Below, piece after piece: positions 55,548 through 63,708 of a stretch of DNA of 64,000 bases (within the stretch, counting starts at the first letter, position 1; each line of letters starts with the position of its first letter). The DNA is from Acidobacteriota bacterium (GTDB taxonomy: Bacteria > Acidobacteriota > Vicinamibacteria > Marinacidobacterales > Marinacidobacteraceae), in the NCBI GenBank assembly GCA_009840635.1, contig VXNL01000063.1, forward strand, positions 1 to 64,000. The letters run 5' to 3'. The notes beneath the pieces were generated by a model. That model was given only the letters and a program-made list of their open reading frames with translations. It did not search any database and was not told the origin of the DNA. The position numbers were made by a program, and so were the translations under genes.

Positions 55548-56705
55548 ATGTTCCCCAGGCGTCTGACCCTGCCGCCCCCCGGCGCCCGCAGCTTCTTCCT
55601 CTGGGGACCACGCCAGGTGGGCAAGACGACCCTGCTGCGGCAGACCTATCCCGACGCCCTGTGGATCGACCTCCTGAAGGCGGACGAGTTCCGCCGGTAC
55701 GCCACCAGGCCGGAGACGCTGCGGCTGTCCATCCAGGCGGAGGGCGCCGGCCCGTCCCGCCAGGTCGTGGTGGACGAAGTCATGAAGGTCCCGGCGCTTC
55801 TCGACGAGGTGCACTGGATGATCGAGAACCTGAATGTCCGGTTCGCGCTCTGTGCGTCGAGCGCGCGCAAGGTGCGACGCGGAGCCGCAAGCCTGCTGGG
55901 CGGTCGCGCTCTCCGCTTTGAGCTGCGCGGCCTCACCTCCGCCGAACTCCAAGCGGACTTCGACCTCCACCGCATCCTCAACTACGGTTTTCTTCCCCGG
56001 CCCTACCAGGATCCGGAACCCGGTCAGCTGCTCGAGTCCTACATCGCCGACTACCTGAAGGAAGAGATCGCGGCGGAAGGGCTAGTGCGTAATCTTCCGG
56101 TTTTCGCGGACTTCCTGGAGGCAGCGGCGCTCGCGGACACCGAGATGGTCCGCTTCTCGAACGTGGCGCAGGACTGCGGGGTCAGCAGCCAGACCGTAAG
56201 GGCCTACTACGGGATCCTGGAGGACACCCTCCTCGGCCGCTGGCTCCCCGCCTGGCGGAAGCGGCCGAAGCGCCGGGTAACCCGAACGCCCAAGTTCTAT
56301 TTCTCGGATGTGGGCGTGGTGAACCGGCTCGGCCGGCGCGGCGAACTCTTCGCTGGCTCCGAACTCTTCGGGAAGGCCTTCGAAAGCTGGCTCTTCCACG
56401 AGATCAGCGCGTACCTCGCCTATACGCGGTCGGAGGAGCGTCTTTCCTACTGGCGCCTCGCAGGGGGCGCCGAAGTGGACTTCATCATCGGCGACATGCG
56501 GATCGCCATCGAAGCCAAGGGAGCGGCGCGCATCGGGTCGCGGCATCTGAAGGGGCTTCGGACGCTCGCCCAGGACCATCCGGAAGTTCAACGGCGCGCT
56601 GTCGTCTGCTTGGAGCCACGCGCCCTCGAGACCGACGATGGCATCGAGATCCTCCCGGTCCGGCGCTTTCTCGACAAGCTGTGGGAGGACGGGTTCGCGA
56701 TCTGA
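55548..56705 (+). CDS. P-loop ATPase with DUF4143 domain
   Basis: A 385-residue protein of the ATPase family with C-terminal DUF4143. Walker A is GPRQVGKTTLL (about 21-31), the Walker B-like segment is VVVDEVMKVP, and the DUF4143 region (about 155-385) contains 'VRFSNVAQDCGVSSQTVRAYYGILEDTLL' and 'YFSDVGVVNRLGRRG', ending in a nuclease-like 'GAEVDFIIGDMRIAIEAKG'. This family is patchily distributed and often horizontally transferred; function unknown. The low-GC promoter supports recent acquisition. A TTG at 55539 is an alternative start. Confidence 0.88.
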   Translation: MFPRRLTLPPPGARSFFLWGPRQVGKTTLLRQTYPDALWIDLLKADEFRRYATRPETLRLSIQAEGAGPSRQVVVDEVMKVPALLDEVHWMIENLNVRFALCASSARKVRRGAASLLGGRALRFELRGLTSAELQADFDLHRILNYGFLPRPYQDPEPGQLLESYIADYLKEEIAAEGLVRNLPVFADFLEAAALADTEMVRFSNVAQDCGVSSQTVRAYYGILEDTLLGRWLPAWRKRPKRRVTRTPKFYFSDVGVVNRLGRRGELFAGSELFGKAFESWLFHEISAYLAYTRSEERLSYWRLAGGAEVDFIIGDMRIAIEAKGAARIGSRHLKGLRTLAQDHPEVQRRAVVCLEPRALETDDGIEILPVRRFLDKLWEDGFAI

Positions 56706-56767
56706 AACCTTCGCTGGCGGGACGACGGTTCGTTCGTCCACCTTGCGATTTGGTAGAGGGGCCTGAC

Positions 56768-57208
56768 ATGAGCAGATTCACGAGATTCCTTGCGGCGTTC
56801 GTCGTCTACACGGTCATCGACATGGCCTGGAGCCTGTCGCCCCCGGCGGTGGCGATGCACGCGCGTCTGCATGAGGCGAGCGGGAACGACTGGAGCTTCG
56901 GGAAACCGATGGACACCTGGGGCGCCATCGAGATCGTCGCCCTCCTGGTGTTCTTCGCGCTGATCGCGCTCGCGAACAGCCAGCTGGCGATCGCACCGGC
57001 AGTCCGGGAGCGAAACCTCCAGCGGGCGATGAAGAACGCGTTCGTGCTGGGCTGCGCGGCCTACGCCACCTACAGCGTGCCCATCTTCGCCGCCATCGCC
57101 AACTGGCCGGCGGCGCTCATTCCCATCGACATCCTGACCGGCGGTCTGCTGAGCTTCGCGACCTCGACGATCGTCACCTGGTGGGCGCTCCGTCGTCAGG
57201 CGGCCTGA
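56768..57208 (+). CDS. DUF2177-like membrane protein
   Basis: A 146-residue protein with four membrane helices, starting after a GAGGGG. Helix 1 is 'FLAAFVVYTVIDMAWSL', later 'VALLVFFALIALA', 'FVLGCAAYATYSVP' and the final 'SFATSTIVTWWALRRQAA'. The N-terminal and helix pattern suggests DUF2177, whose function is unknown. Confidence 0.7.
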   Translation: MSRFTRFLAAFVVYTVIDMAWSLSPPAVAMHARLHEASGNDWSFGKPMDTWGAIEIVALLVFFALIALANSQLAIAPAVRERNLQRAMKNAFVLGCAAYATYSVPIFAAIANWPAALIPIDILTGGLLSFATSTIVTWWALRRQAA

Positions 57209-57247
57209 ACCGACGTTCCGCGACCGGTACGCGCCAGCGGCAGGCGG

Positions 57248-58231
57248 TCAGCGGGGAGCATGACCGACGTCTCCCTGGCCAACGGACGCGGCATCCCGCT
57301 GCCGAAACACGCGCAACATCCCGTAGCGCTTGAGTTTTTCGTGAAGGGTGGTCGTCTTGAGCTGGAGTATCCGGGCCGCGTGCGCCTGGTTGCCGCCGAC
57401 CCGGTGCAGCGTGCTTTCCAGGATGCTCTTTTCCATGTCCCTGATCATCTCCTTCAACGATCTGCCGCTCCGGTCTCCATCGAAGGCGATCGCACAGAAC
57501 GAGTCGGGCAGGACCCGGCCCCGGAAACAAGCAAGAGCAGCGGTCGAGACGGCGCTTTCGATGACCGCCCGGAGTTCGACCACATTCCCCGGCCAGTCGT
57601 AGTCGTGGTAGGCCGCGATCATGCGGCTGGAGATTCCGTAGGGCCCCACTCCCGCGTGGCCGCAGGCATCGGCGAAGAACCTCAGCGCCAACGCGGAGAT
57701 GTCCATCTTTCGCTCCCGCAGGGGCGGGATCCGGATGACGATCGGCGGCAGCCCGGTTCGTCCGTTGTTCCCGGCGGCCGAGGGTGGCGCGGTTGATGCG
57801 ATGAGGCGGAACCGGCGCGGCGCTCCGTTGTTCGCCGCCCCGCGGGCGAATCGTCCGATCGCGTTCGGTTTCACCCCACTCAGGTAGAGGGTCCGCACGC
57901 CTGACCCGTTTCCGTTCCCAGGCGGGCCGTCGAGCACCGCTTCAACGTGTGGACCAAGCTCTTCCGGCGGCCTGCCGCCACCCTCGATGGCGAGAAAGTC
58001 CTCGGCCGAACCCGGGGTCGAACCGCGGCTCAGCCGGTGGATCAGCTCGGCGGCCAGCCGGCGGCCGGTTCCGTCTTCCGCTTCCACGAGAACGGGATCG
58101 TCGGAGAGCGCGGCAGTCGCGATTTCGCCGCGGATCCGAACGGCGGCAGCGGAGTTGCCGACCCAGTCTCCGGAGCCGGGCTGGCGCGACCCGTCAATCT
58201 GGCTGGCGGAGGTGTCCGGGATGCTCTGCAT
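57248..58231 (-). CDS. Degenerate NtrC-like regulator (AAA plus Fis HTH)
   Basis: A 327-residue protein that resembles sigma-54 activators but is reduced. The P-loop reads AEDGTGRRLAAEL instead of GETGTGKE, and the region where the sigma-54-binding GAFTGA loop should be has no such motif. The sensor and lid parts are recognisable ('PPIVIRIPPLRERKMDISALALRFF', 'YDWPGNVVELRAVIESA'), and the Fis-type HTH is intact ('TLHRVGGNQAHAARILQLKTTTLHEKLKRYGM' at about 277-308). It is more likely a DNA-binding repressor or non-sigma-54 activator. A 28-bp palindrome lies just upstream of its start. Confidence 0.8.
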   Translation of the reverse strand: MQSIPDTSASQIDGSRQPGSGDWVGNSAAAVRIRGEIATAALSDDPVLVEAEDGTGRRLAAELIHRLSRGSTPGSAEDFLAIEGGGRPPEELGPHVEAVLDGPPGNGNGSGVRTLYLSGVKPNAIGRFARGAANNGAPRRFRLIASTAPPSAAGNNGRTGLPPIVIRIPPLRERKMDISALALRFFADACGHAGVGPYGISSRMIAAYHDYDWPGNVVELRAVIESAVSTAALACFRGRVLPDSFCAIAFDGDRSGRSLKEMIRDMEKSILESTLHRVGGNQAHAARILQLKTTTLHEKLKRYGMLRVFRQRDAASVGQGDVGHAPR

Positions 58232-58244
58232 CGGCCCCAGAGTG

Positions 58245-58272
58245 GGCTCGCCGCCCCGCGGGGCGGCGAGCC
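58245..58272. terminator. Perfect 28-bp palindrome between receptor and regulator genes
   Basis: GGCTCGCCGCCCC (58245-58257) and GGGGCGGCGAGCC (58260-58272) flank a GC centre. It lies 34 nt after the receptor stop (58307) and ends 13 nt before the regulator ATG (58231). It can act as a terminator for the receptor mRNA, or as an operator or RBS-masking stem for the regulator. Confidence 0.6.
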
Positions 58273-58306
58273 GTTTCGTGAGCGCGCTAGTTGTCCGTGT
58301 CCATCA

Positions 58307-61240
58307 TCAGAACGTCAAGCGGGCGCTGAGGCCGATCGTGCGGCCCTGGATCCACTCGATGGTCTTCAGGTAGTTGCGACCGGAACTCATGATGAAGTTC
58401 GTCTCGGCAGCGCCGTTGAGGGCGTTGAAGAGGTCCAGCATGAACTGGATCTCCGCGCTGTCCCCAAGGTTGATTGCCTTGTCCACACGGAAATCGAGAA
58501 TGCTCACGGTATCGGAGCGGTTCAGATCGATGTTGGCCAGATAGATGTTCTGACTCCCGACGTTGCCTACCGGAACGCTCACCCAGGGCGCCCAGTTGAA
58601 GCCGCTGACGTAGCGCAGCGTTCCGGCCACGCCGATGTCATAGGGCATGACGTAGCGCGCAGCGCCCTTGAACTGCCAGTTCGTCGTATCCTGAATCAAC
58701 GGGGTCCCGCCATAGACGATGGCCCAGCCCACACCCGTGGGATCGGTGCTGAGAGGACTTGTTGACTGCCCCGGCGTGCGGCCTTCGTGGCGCCACTGGT
58801 AGTCGAAGTAGGCGTTCCAGAAGAAGTTGTTACGGAACCGGCGGTTGACGCCCAACGACAGCGTGTTCCAGTTGAACTTCGTCTCGCCTTCGGGAGCATT
58901 CGTGTACAGGTTCGAACTCACCTGAGCTCCATCCGGCAGGTCATAAACCGTCAGCGTGGTGCCGCCGAAGCCCGGGTCAGCCCCATAGTCGGATGCTCCT
59001 GCCCCGCACGCCGCCGGGCACGCAACCTGCTTGGCGTTCGTCAGCGTTCCGATGCGTGCGGTGTTCAGGTTGCCCCACGCGCCGGTCTGGCGCTTGTGGA
59101 CGAACGAGGCGCGGACGCCGATGTCGGAACCGATCTGGTGCTCGGCTGAGATGCTGATCTCATCCACCCACGGCTGCGTCAGACCCGGGTCAATCTGTGC
59201 GCCGGCGACCGGAGCGCCGCGCTCGAGGCCGAGTCCGGCGCCGTCGTCACCACCTCGCCGAACGCCGAGTTCAGTGACGCCGTCGAACAGACCGTTCATG
59301 TTCTGGTCGAGGAACTCGTAGGTCACACTCTTGTTGCCGCCGGGATTTGCTGCCGGAATCCCCGTGTTCATGTTGTGGTAGTAGCGGCCGAAGTAGCCCT
59401 TGACGACGGAACGGCCCTCGCCGGTGAGGTCATAGGTGAAGCCGACCCGGGGGGCGATGTTCCACCAGCTGATGAGGTTGTCCTCGGCGGGAACCTCTCC
59501 TCCCTGGCCGAAAAGCAGCGGCAGAGCCGCATGAACGTTCGGGTCCACGTCGGCGATCTCGCGAAGGCAGCCAAGGGCCGCGTCACAGGGTCCGCCGGGA
59601 ACGTTGTTGGACCCCAGGTAGCCCATCCGCTGGCTCCCGTATCGGACACCGGCGTTGATCGTCAGCCGGTCGCTGATGGTCCAGACATCCTGGGCGTAGA
59701 AGTCCATGTGCGTGTTCCGGTCGTAGTTGAAGTTCGGGAAGCTCTGGAAATGAATGTCGTTGACGTTGTGCGGCCTCGGTGGGTCCAGCGTGCTGTTGTC
59801 GAGGTAACGCACCGCGCCCGAGTTCGCGTTCCAGCCGAACTGGCGCTCGTCAATCTGCCAGTCCCAGCCGAACTTCAGATCGTGGCTCCCGCTCTCCGTC
59901 GGCAGGTAGTAGTTGAACTGACCGGTGGTGTGCGGCTTCCAGCGGTTGAAGGTGAACGGCCGCCAGCCGGCGCCCGCCCACTGCTGGGTCCCGGTGTCGT
60001 AGCGCGGCGGGTCGGTCGCAGGATCCACCGCCGGCGTCATCGGCCAACCGAACCCGAAGTGGTTCACCTGGATGTTGCTGTAGAGCCGGTCGCTCCAGAC
60101 GCGCTGCCACTCCGCCTTGTGCAGCCAGCTCCACGAGTCCTGCGCCAGGATGGACGTTGCCGGACGGGTCGCCGACAGTTCACGGAAGGGCTTCTGCTTG
60201 AGCGACCAGTGGTGGAAGGTGATGAACTGGTCCCGGTCGGTGATCTGCCAGTTCGCCTTCACGGTGAACATGTCGAAATCGCCCAAGTCGGTCCCTTCCG
60301 ATTCGGGCTGCCCGGAGATGATCCGGTCAATGACGAACCGGTTGTAGGCGCCATAGAACCACGCCTTGTCCCGCACGATCGGGCCGCCGAGGTCGATGTG
60401 CGCCTCGTAGAACTCGATCACGGGTGCCTCCGTCCCGCCGCGGGACCGCAGCTCGGACGGCAGGTTGTTGGCGATCATGTCCGGAGGCTCGTAGGCGAAG
60501 TGCTCGGTCCCGGAGAAGTCGTTGCCGCCGCTCTTCCACACCGCGTTCACCGTCGCGCCCGGGGTGTTCGACTCCACGTCGGCGCCCTGCGCCGATACCT
60601 GGAACTCGCCGATCGCGTAGAAGTCGTAGTAACCGCCAGCGCCGCCGGTGCCCTCGGTCGTGTTGACGCCGTCGTTGATGATCCGGTTCTGTCCCCGGAC
60701 CCCGAAGGTCTCGTAGCCGGACTGCTGACTCTTGTGGGACCCGCCCACGTCATAACCCCGCATCCGGACGCCCGGGCTCTGTTGGAGGACCGCCCACATG
60801 TCGGTGGCCGACGGGACATCTTCGAGCTGGGTGGTGTCGAAGGTCGCCGACACGCCGGTCGTCTTCACGTCCACCACCGGAGACTCGCCGGTGACGGTGA
60901 CGGTCTCGGCGACGGTCGCGATGTCCATCGTGGCGTTGATCTCGAAGGTCGAACCGCCGACGACGGTGATGTCTTCGAAGACGACGGTCTGGAAGCCGCC
61001 GAGTTCGAAGGTCATGTTGTAGCTGCCCGCGACGAGCTGCGCGAACCGGTACGAACCGTCCACGTCAGTGGTCGCCGACCGGGGCGCAACGAGCTCCGCG
61101 GACTCCAGGGTGACCGTCACTCCGGGGAGGACGAGTCCCTGGGCGTCGTTCGCGGCGCCCTCGAGGCGTCCGTAGATCTGCTGGGACAGGGCCGCACTCG
61201 GCCATGCCACCAGCAGCGTAAACAAGATCAGTTTTCTCAT
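58307..61240 (-). CDS. Oar-type TonB-dependent receptor
   Basis: A 977-residue outer-membrane receptor. A signal peptide (LILFTLLVAWPSAALSQ) and an SD (AAAGGAG) support the start at 61240. A carboxypeptidase-regulatory-like domain (about 22-105: GRLEGAANDAQGLVLPGVTVTL; GSYRFAQLVAGSYNMTF) precedes 'VAETVTVTGESPVVDVKTTGV', a plug with 'FGVRGQNRIINDGVNTTEG', and the barrel, ending GLSARLTF with a terminal Phe. The regulator gene downstream is on the same strand. Confidence 0.9.
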   Translation of the reverse strand: MRKLILFTLLVAWPSAALSQQIYGRLEGAANDAQGLVLPGVTVTLESAELVAPRSATTDVDGSYRFAQLVAGSYNMTFELGGFQTVVFEDITVVGGSTFEINATMDIATVAETVTVTGESPVVDVKTTGVSATFDTTQLEDVPSATDMWAVLQQSPGVRMRGYDVGGSHKSQQSGYETFGVRGQNRIINDGVNTTEGTGGAGGYYDFYAIGEFQVSAQGADVESNTPGATVNAVWKSGGNDFSGTEHFAYEPPDMIANNLPSELRSRGGTEAPVIEFYEAHIDLGGPIVRDKAWFYGAYNRFVIDRIISGQPESEGTDLGDFDMFTVKANWQITDRDQFITFHHWSLKQKPFRELSATRPATSILAQDSWSWLHKAEWQRVWSDRLYSNIQVNHFGFGWPMTPAVDPATDPPRYDTGTQQWAGAGWRPFTFNRWKPHTTGQFNYYLPTESGSHDLKFGWDWQIDERQFGWNANSGAVRYLDNSTLDPPRPHNVNDIHFQSFPNFNYDRNTHMDFYAQDVWTISDRLTINAGVRYGSQRMGYLGSNNVPGGPCDAALGCLREIADVDPNVHAALPLLFGQGGEVPAEDNLISWWNIAPRVGFTYDLTGEGRSVVKGYFGRYYHNMNTGIPAANPGGNKSVTYEFLDQNMNGLFDGVTELGVRRGGDDGAGLGLERGAPVAGAQIDPGLTQPWVDEISISAEHQIGSDIGVRASFVHKRQTGAWGNLNTARIGTLTNAKQVACPAACGAGASDYGADPGFGGTTLTVYDLPDGAQVSSNLYTNAPEGETKFNWNTLSLGVNRRFRNNFFWNAYFDYQWRHEGRTPGQSTSPLSTDPTGVGWAIVYGGTPLIQDTTNWQFKGAARYVMPYDIGVAGTLRYVSGFNWAPWVSVPVGNVGSQNIYLANIDLNRSDTVSILDFRVDKAINLGDSAEIQFMLDLFNALNGAAETNFIMSSGRNYLKTIEWIQGRTIGLSARLTF

Positions 61241-61747
61241 GGGTTCTGGTACTCCTTTGGAGCGTTACTCAGAGTCGGAAATGGCCGCGACGGTGCGGCC
61301 GGGACAGCAAGAGGCGAGGCGACGCGGGCCCGTTGATCCCGGATCCCCTGCGACCCGGGTTCACCGATACGCACTGAGGGCCGCTGACTCGCGCTGGGTT
61401 GTGCATTGGTTCGGTTCGCCTCCCGGCGCCGCGGTCACGTTGCCCGCCCGGGAACGCCGTGGAGCGCCCCGCCGGGAACGCAGTCGCCATCGCTCCGCCC
61501 GATGAACCGCGCCCGATCAGGACGCACCCTCACCAGAGCGGGCCGGGGGAATCAGGACTCTACGAACCGGTGAAGTGCTGGGGTAGACACACCTCGTGTT
61601 TTTCTTTACACACACTTCGGGCCTGTACGCGCCGGCGCTGGCCCCGCTCTCCTTCACGCCGCGCCGGCGTTACATGGTGTTGTGCCAGAAGTCGCACGGC
61701 GATCGAGCGGCGACGCATCCCGGCTGGCAGCCGCCGGGAGCGCTGGG
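61241..61747. other. Leader region of the receptor gene
   Basis: 507 bases lie between the MocR gene's 3' end and the receptor's start. I found no gene with coding features. A T-rich patch (CGTGTTTTTCTTTACACACA at about 61593-61612) is the only AT-rich stretch and is the most likely promoter region for the minus-strand receptor. The left part of a fold-back repeat copy occupies the far end. Confidence 0.35.
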
Positions 61748-61815
61748 TCAGCCGAGCGCCTCGCCCCCACCGCCGGCGGGCTCGGGGCTCACGTGAGTTT
61801 CACCACAGGCCGCCA
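61703..61815. repeat. Internally deleted copy of the fold-back repeat
   Basis: GCGACGCATCCCGGCTG (about 61710-61726) and GTCAGCCGAGCGCCTC (61747-61762), followed by CTCACGTGAGTTTCACCACA (to 61806), match ordered segments of the complete element at 52600-52802, including its right terminal repeat. It overlaps the 3' end of the MocR gene. Confidence 0.6.
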
Positions 61816-63280
61816 GCGCCGCGGCGATCTTGTCGATGCCTTCCGCGATCAGCGACTCGTCGATTGCCGAGTAGCCCAGCCGGATGTGGTTCCGGTTCCT
61901 GCGCTCGTCCGAGAAGGTGAAGCCGCCGGTCTCGAAGTAGACGCCTTCGGCCGCCACCCGTCCGGCCAGGACTCCCGCGTCCGCCCCCTCAGGCAACCGT
62001 AGCCAAATGCTGCCCCCGCCGTATTCCGGAGGCGTCGAGGCACCCGGGAAATGCCGCTCCAGCGCCCGGTGCATCGCCGCGCAGCGTTCCTGGTAGACGG
62101 TGGTGATCCTGGCGACGAACCGGTCGAAGTAGCCGCGCTGCATGAACAGCGCCACGCTCTTCTGGTTGTTCACCGCCGGATGGCGCACGAAGTGGTGACG
62201 CAACGCCCGCGCCTCGCGAATGAACTCGGAGTGCGCCACCAGATAGCCGATGCGCAGCCCCGGCAGCAGCGACTGCGAGAGCGAGCCCGTGTAGACGACG
62301 TTGCCCCAGCCATCAAGGCTCTTCAGCGCCGCCGGCGGTGTCCGGTTGAAGCTGATGTCCGCCTCGTAGTCGTCCTCGATCACGAACTGCCGGTTGCGGT
62401 GCGTCCGCTCCAGCAGCGCGAGCTTGCGCTCCGGCGGCATCGTTACCGTCGTCGGAAACTGGTGGCAAGGCGTCACGAACAGGCACCGACAGCGGTCGAT
62501 GTGTTCCGACAGCATCAGCCCCGCGCCGTCGATGGGAAGCCGCTCCACCGCGATCCCCTCGATGCGGGCCATGTTGATGACGTCCGTATAACCCGGGTCC
62601 TCGACGCCCAGGGTCTCGCCCGCCGACACCAGGAGCCGCAGCGCCAGATGGCGCGCCTGCTGGCCGCCCACCGTCACCAGCACCTGGTCGGGACGCGCCA
62701 CGATCCCCCGCTTCGCCAGCACGCGCTGGATGAGCTGCTCGACCAGCATCTCGTCATCGATCGAGGAGTAGTCCGTCGCCCAGTTCTCCAGCTCGAACCG
62801 GTTCATGGAGTCGCGCACGCAGTCGCGCCATTGGTCGATCGGAAACAGCGACGGGTCAATCACTCCGCAGACGAAGGGATAGCGGTAGCGCGCCAGGCAG
62901 TCCGCGGGCTTCACCACCCGCGGGAGATTGAAGCTGCGCCCCCGGAAGAACGCCGTGTAGTCCAGTTCGTCCCTCGGCGCATCGAACCCGCCGGTCAGCT
63001 CGGGATCGAGCGCCTCGCCCGCGGCCGGCAGGACCGCCGGGTTCACGAAGAAGCCCGCACCCTTCTTCACCTCGACGAACCCGTCGAGCCGCAGCCAGTC
63101 ATAGGCGAGCGAGACCGTGGTCACGCTGACCCCCAGTTCGCGGGAGAGCTGGCGGATCGACGGCAGCGGCCGGTTGAGCGCGTAGAGGCGATTGACGATA
63201 CCGATCGCGATCTGGCGCCGGATCTGCTTTTGCAGGGTCTCCGGGGACTCGCGGTCAACCGCGATCATGTTTTCATACAC
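61748..63280 (-). CDS. MocR-type (GntR HTH / aminotransferase-fold) regulator with altered PLP site
   Basis: A 510-residue transcription regulator. The N-terminal GntR winged helix is 'LPSIRQLSRELGVSVTTVSLAYDWLRLDGF' (about 39-68). The type I aminotransferase fold follows, with TPCHQFPTT and the PLP-pyridine Asp in IEDDYEAD. The lysine that forms the PLP Schiff base in MocR proteins (SK in YxGTFSKxLxPxLRxGY) is replaced by Gln336 (GSLSQSLLPGLRIGY, codon 62273-62275). It may bind PLP without a covalent bond, or sense another ligand. The last about 18 residues (ETHVSPEPAGGGGEALG) are encoded by the fold-back repeat. Confidence 0.88.
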   Translation of the reverse strand: MYENMIAVDRESPETLQKQIRRQIAIGIVNRLYALNRPLPSIRQLSRELGVSVTTVSLAYDWLRLDGFVEVKKGAGFFVNPAVLPAAGEALDPELTGGFDAPRDELDYTAFFRGRSFNLPRVVKPADCLARYRYPFVCGVIDPSLFPIDQWRDCVRDSMNRFELENWATDYSSIDDEMLVEQLIQRVLAKRGIVARPDQVLVTVGGQQARHLALRLLVSAGETLGVEDPGYTDVINMARIEGIAVERLPIDGAGLMLSEHIDRCRCLFVTPCHQFPTTVTMPPERKLALLERTHRNRQFVIEDDYEADISFNRTPPAALKSLDGWGNVVYTGSLSQSLLPGLRIGYLVAHSEFIREARALRHHFVRHPAVNNQKSVALFMQRGYFDRFVARITTVYQERCAAMHRALERHFPGASTPPEYGGGSIWLRLPEGADAGVLAGRVAAEGVYFETGGFTFSDERRNRNHIRLGYSAIDESLIAEGIDKIAAALAACGETHVSPEPAGGGGEALG

Positions 63281-63708
63281 CGGCGAACAGTCCCGCGGCC
63301 GACGGACGCTCCAGGCAGCAGTGCGGGGACTGACGCTGTCGTCGACGTATCCGGTCCCCGCGGCTCCGCGCGGCCGCGGCGAGTGCGAACGCCCGTGCCG
63401 TTACCGGACCCGCGCCGGTGCCCACCGCAGTGCCCTTCGATCCATGCCCGAAAGGTAAGCAATGCCCGGACCCACGAGTAGAGACAGTCAGGGGCCTCTT
63501 ATCCTGACAGTCGCGGGTCGCGATCGCAGGCGGCGGTACGCGATTCCGGTCGCTCGGGCGGGCAGCGCCGGCCTGGAGGACGGCCTCGCCGTGCTGCACG
63601 GAGGTCGAACGTGCGCGTTTCGCACGCCTCTCGCATGCGGTGCCGGCCGGAGGCCGATGCCCCGACGGGGCGGGCGCAAAGCGCCCGCCCGGAAGGGAAG
63701 TTGCTTAA
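63281..63708. other. Intergenic region upstream of the MocR gene
   Basis: 428 bases with no supported gene. Two direct repeats GACAGTC (63483-63489 and 63506-63512, centres 23 nt apart) resemble the spaced direct repeats used by MocR-type regulators, but they sit about 200 nt upstream of the start. Confidence 0.3.
63668..63690. terminator. Hairpin after the right-end receptor gene
   Basis: Perfect 10-bp arms GGGCGGGCGC (63668-63677) and GCGCCCGCCC (63681-63690), loop AAA, 18 nt downstream of the receptor stop at 63709 on the minus strand. No T run follows. Confidence 0.5.

Noticed and set aside
59375-61336. 653-codon open frame on the plus strand
   Set aside because: Antisense shadow of the receptor at 58307; Val/Arg/Gly-rich with no domain.
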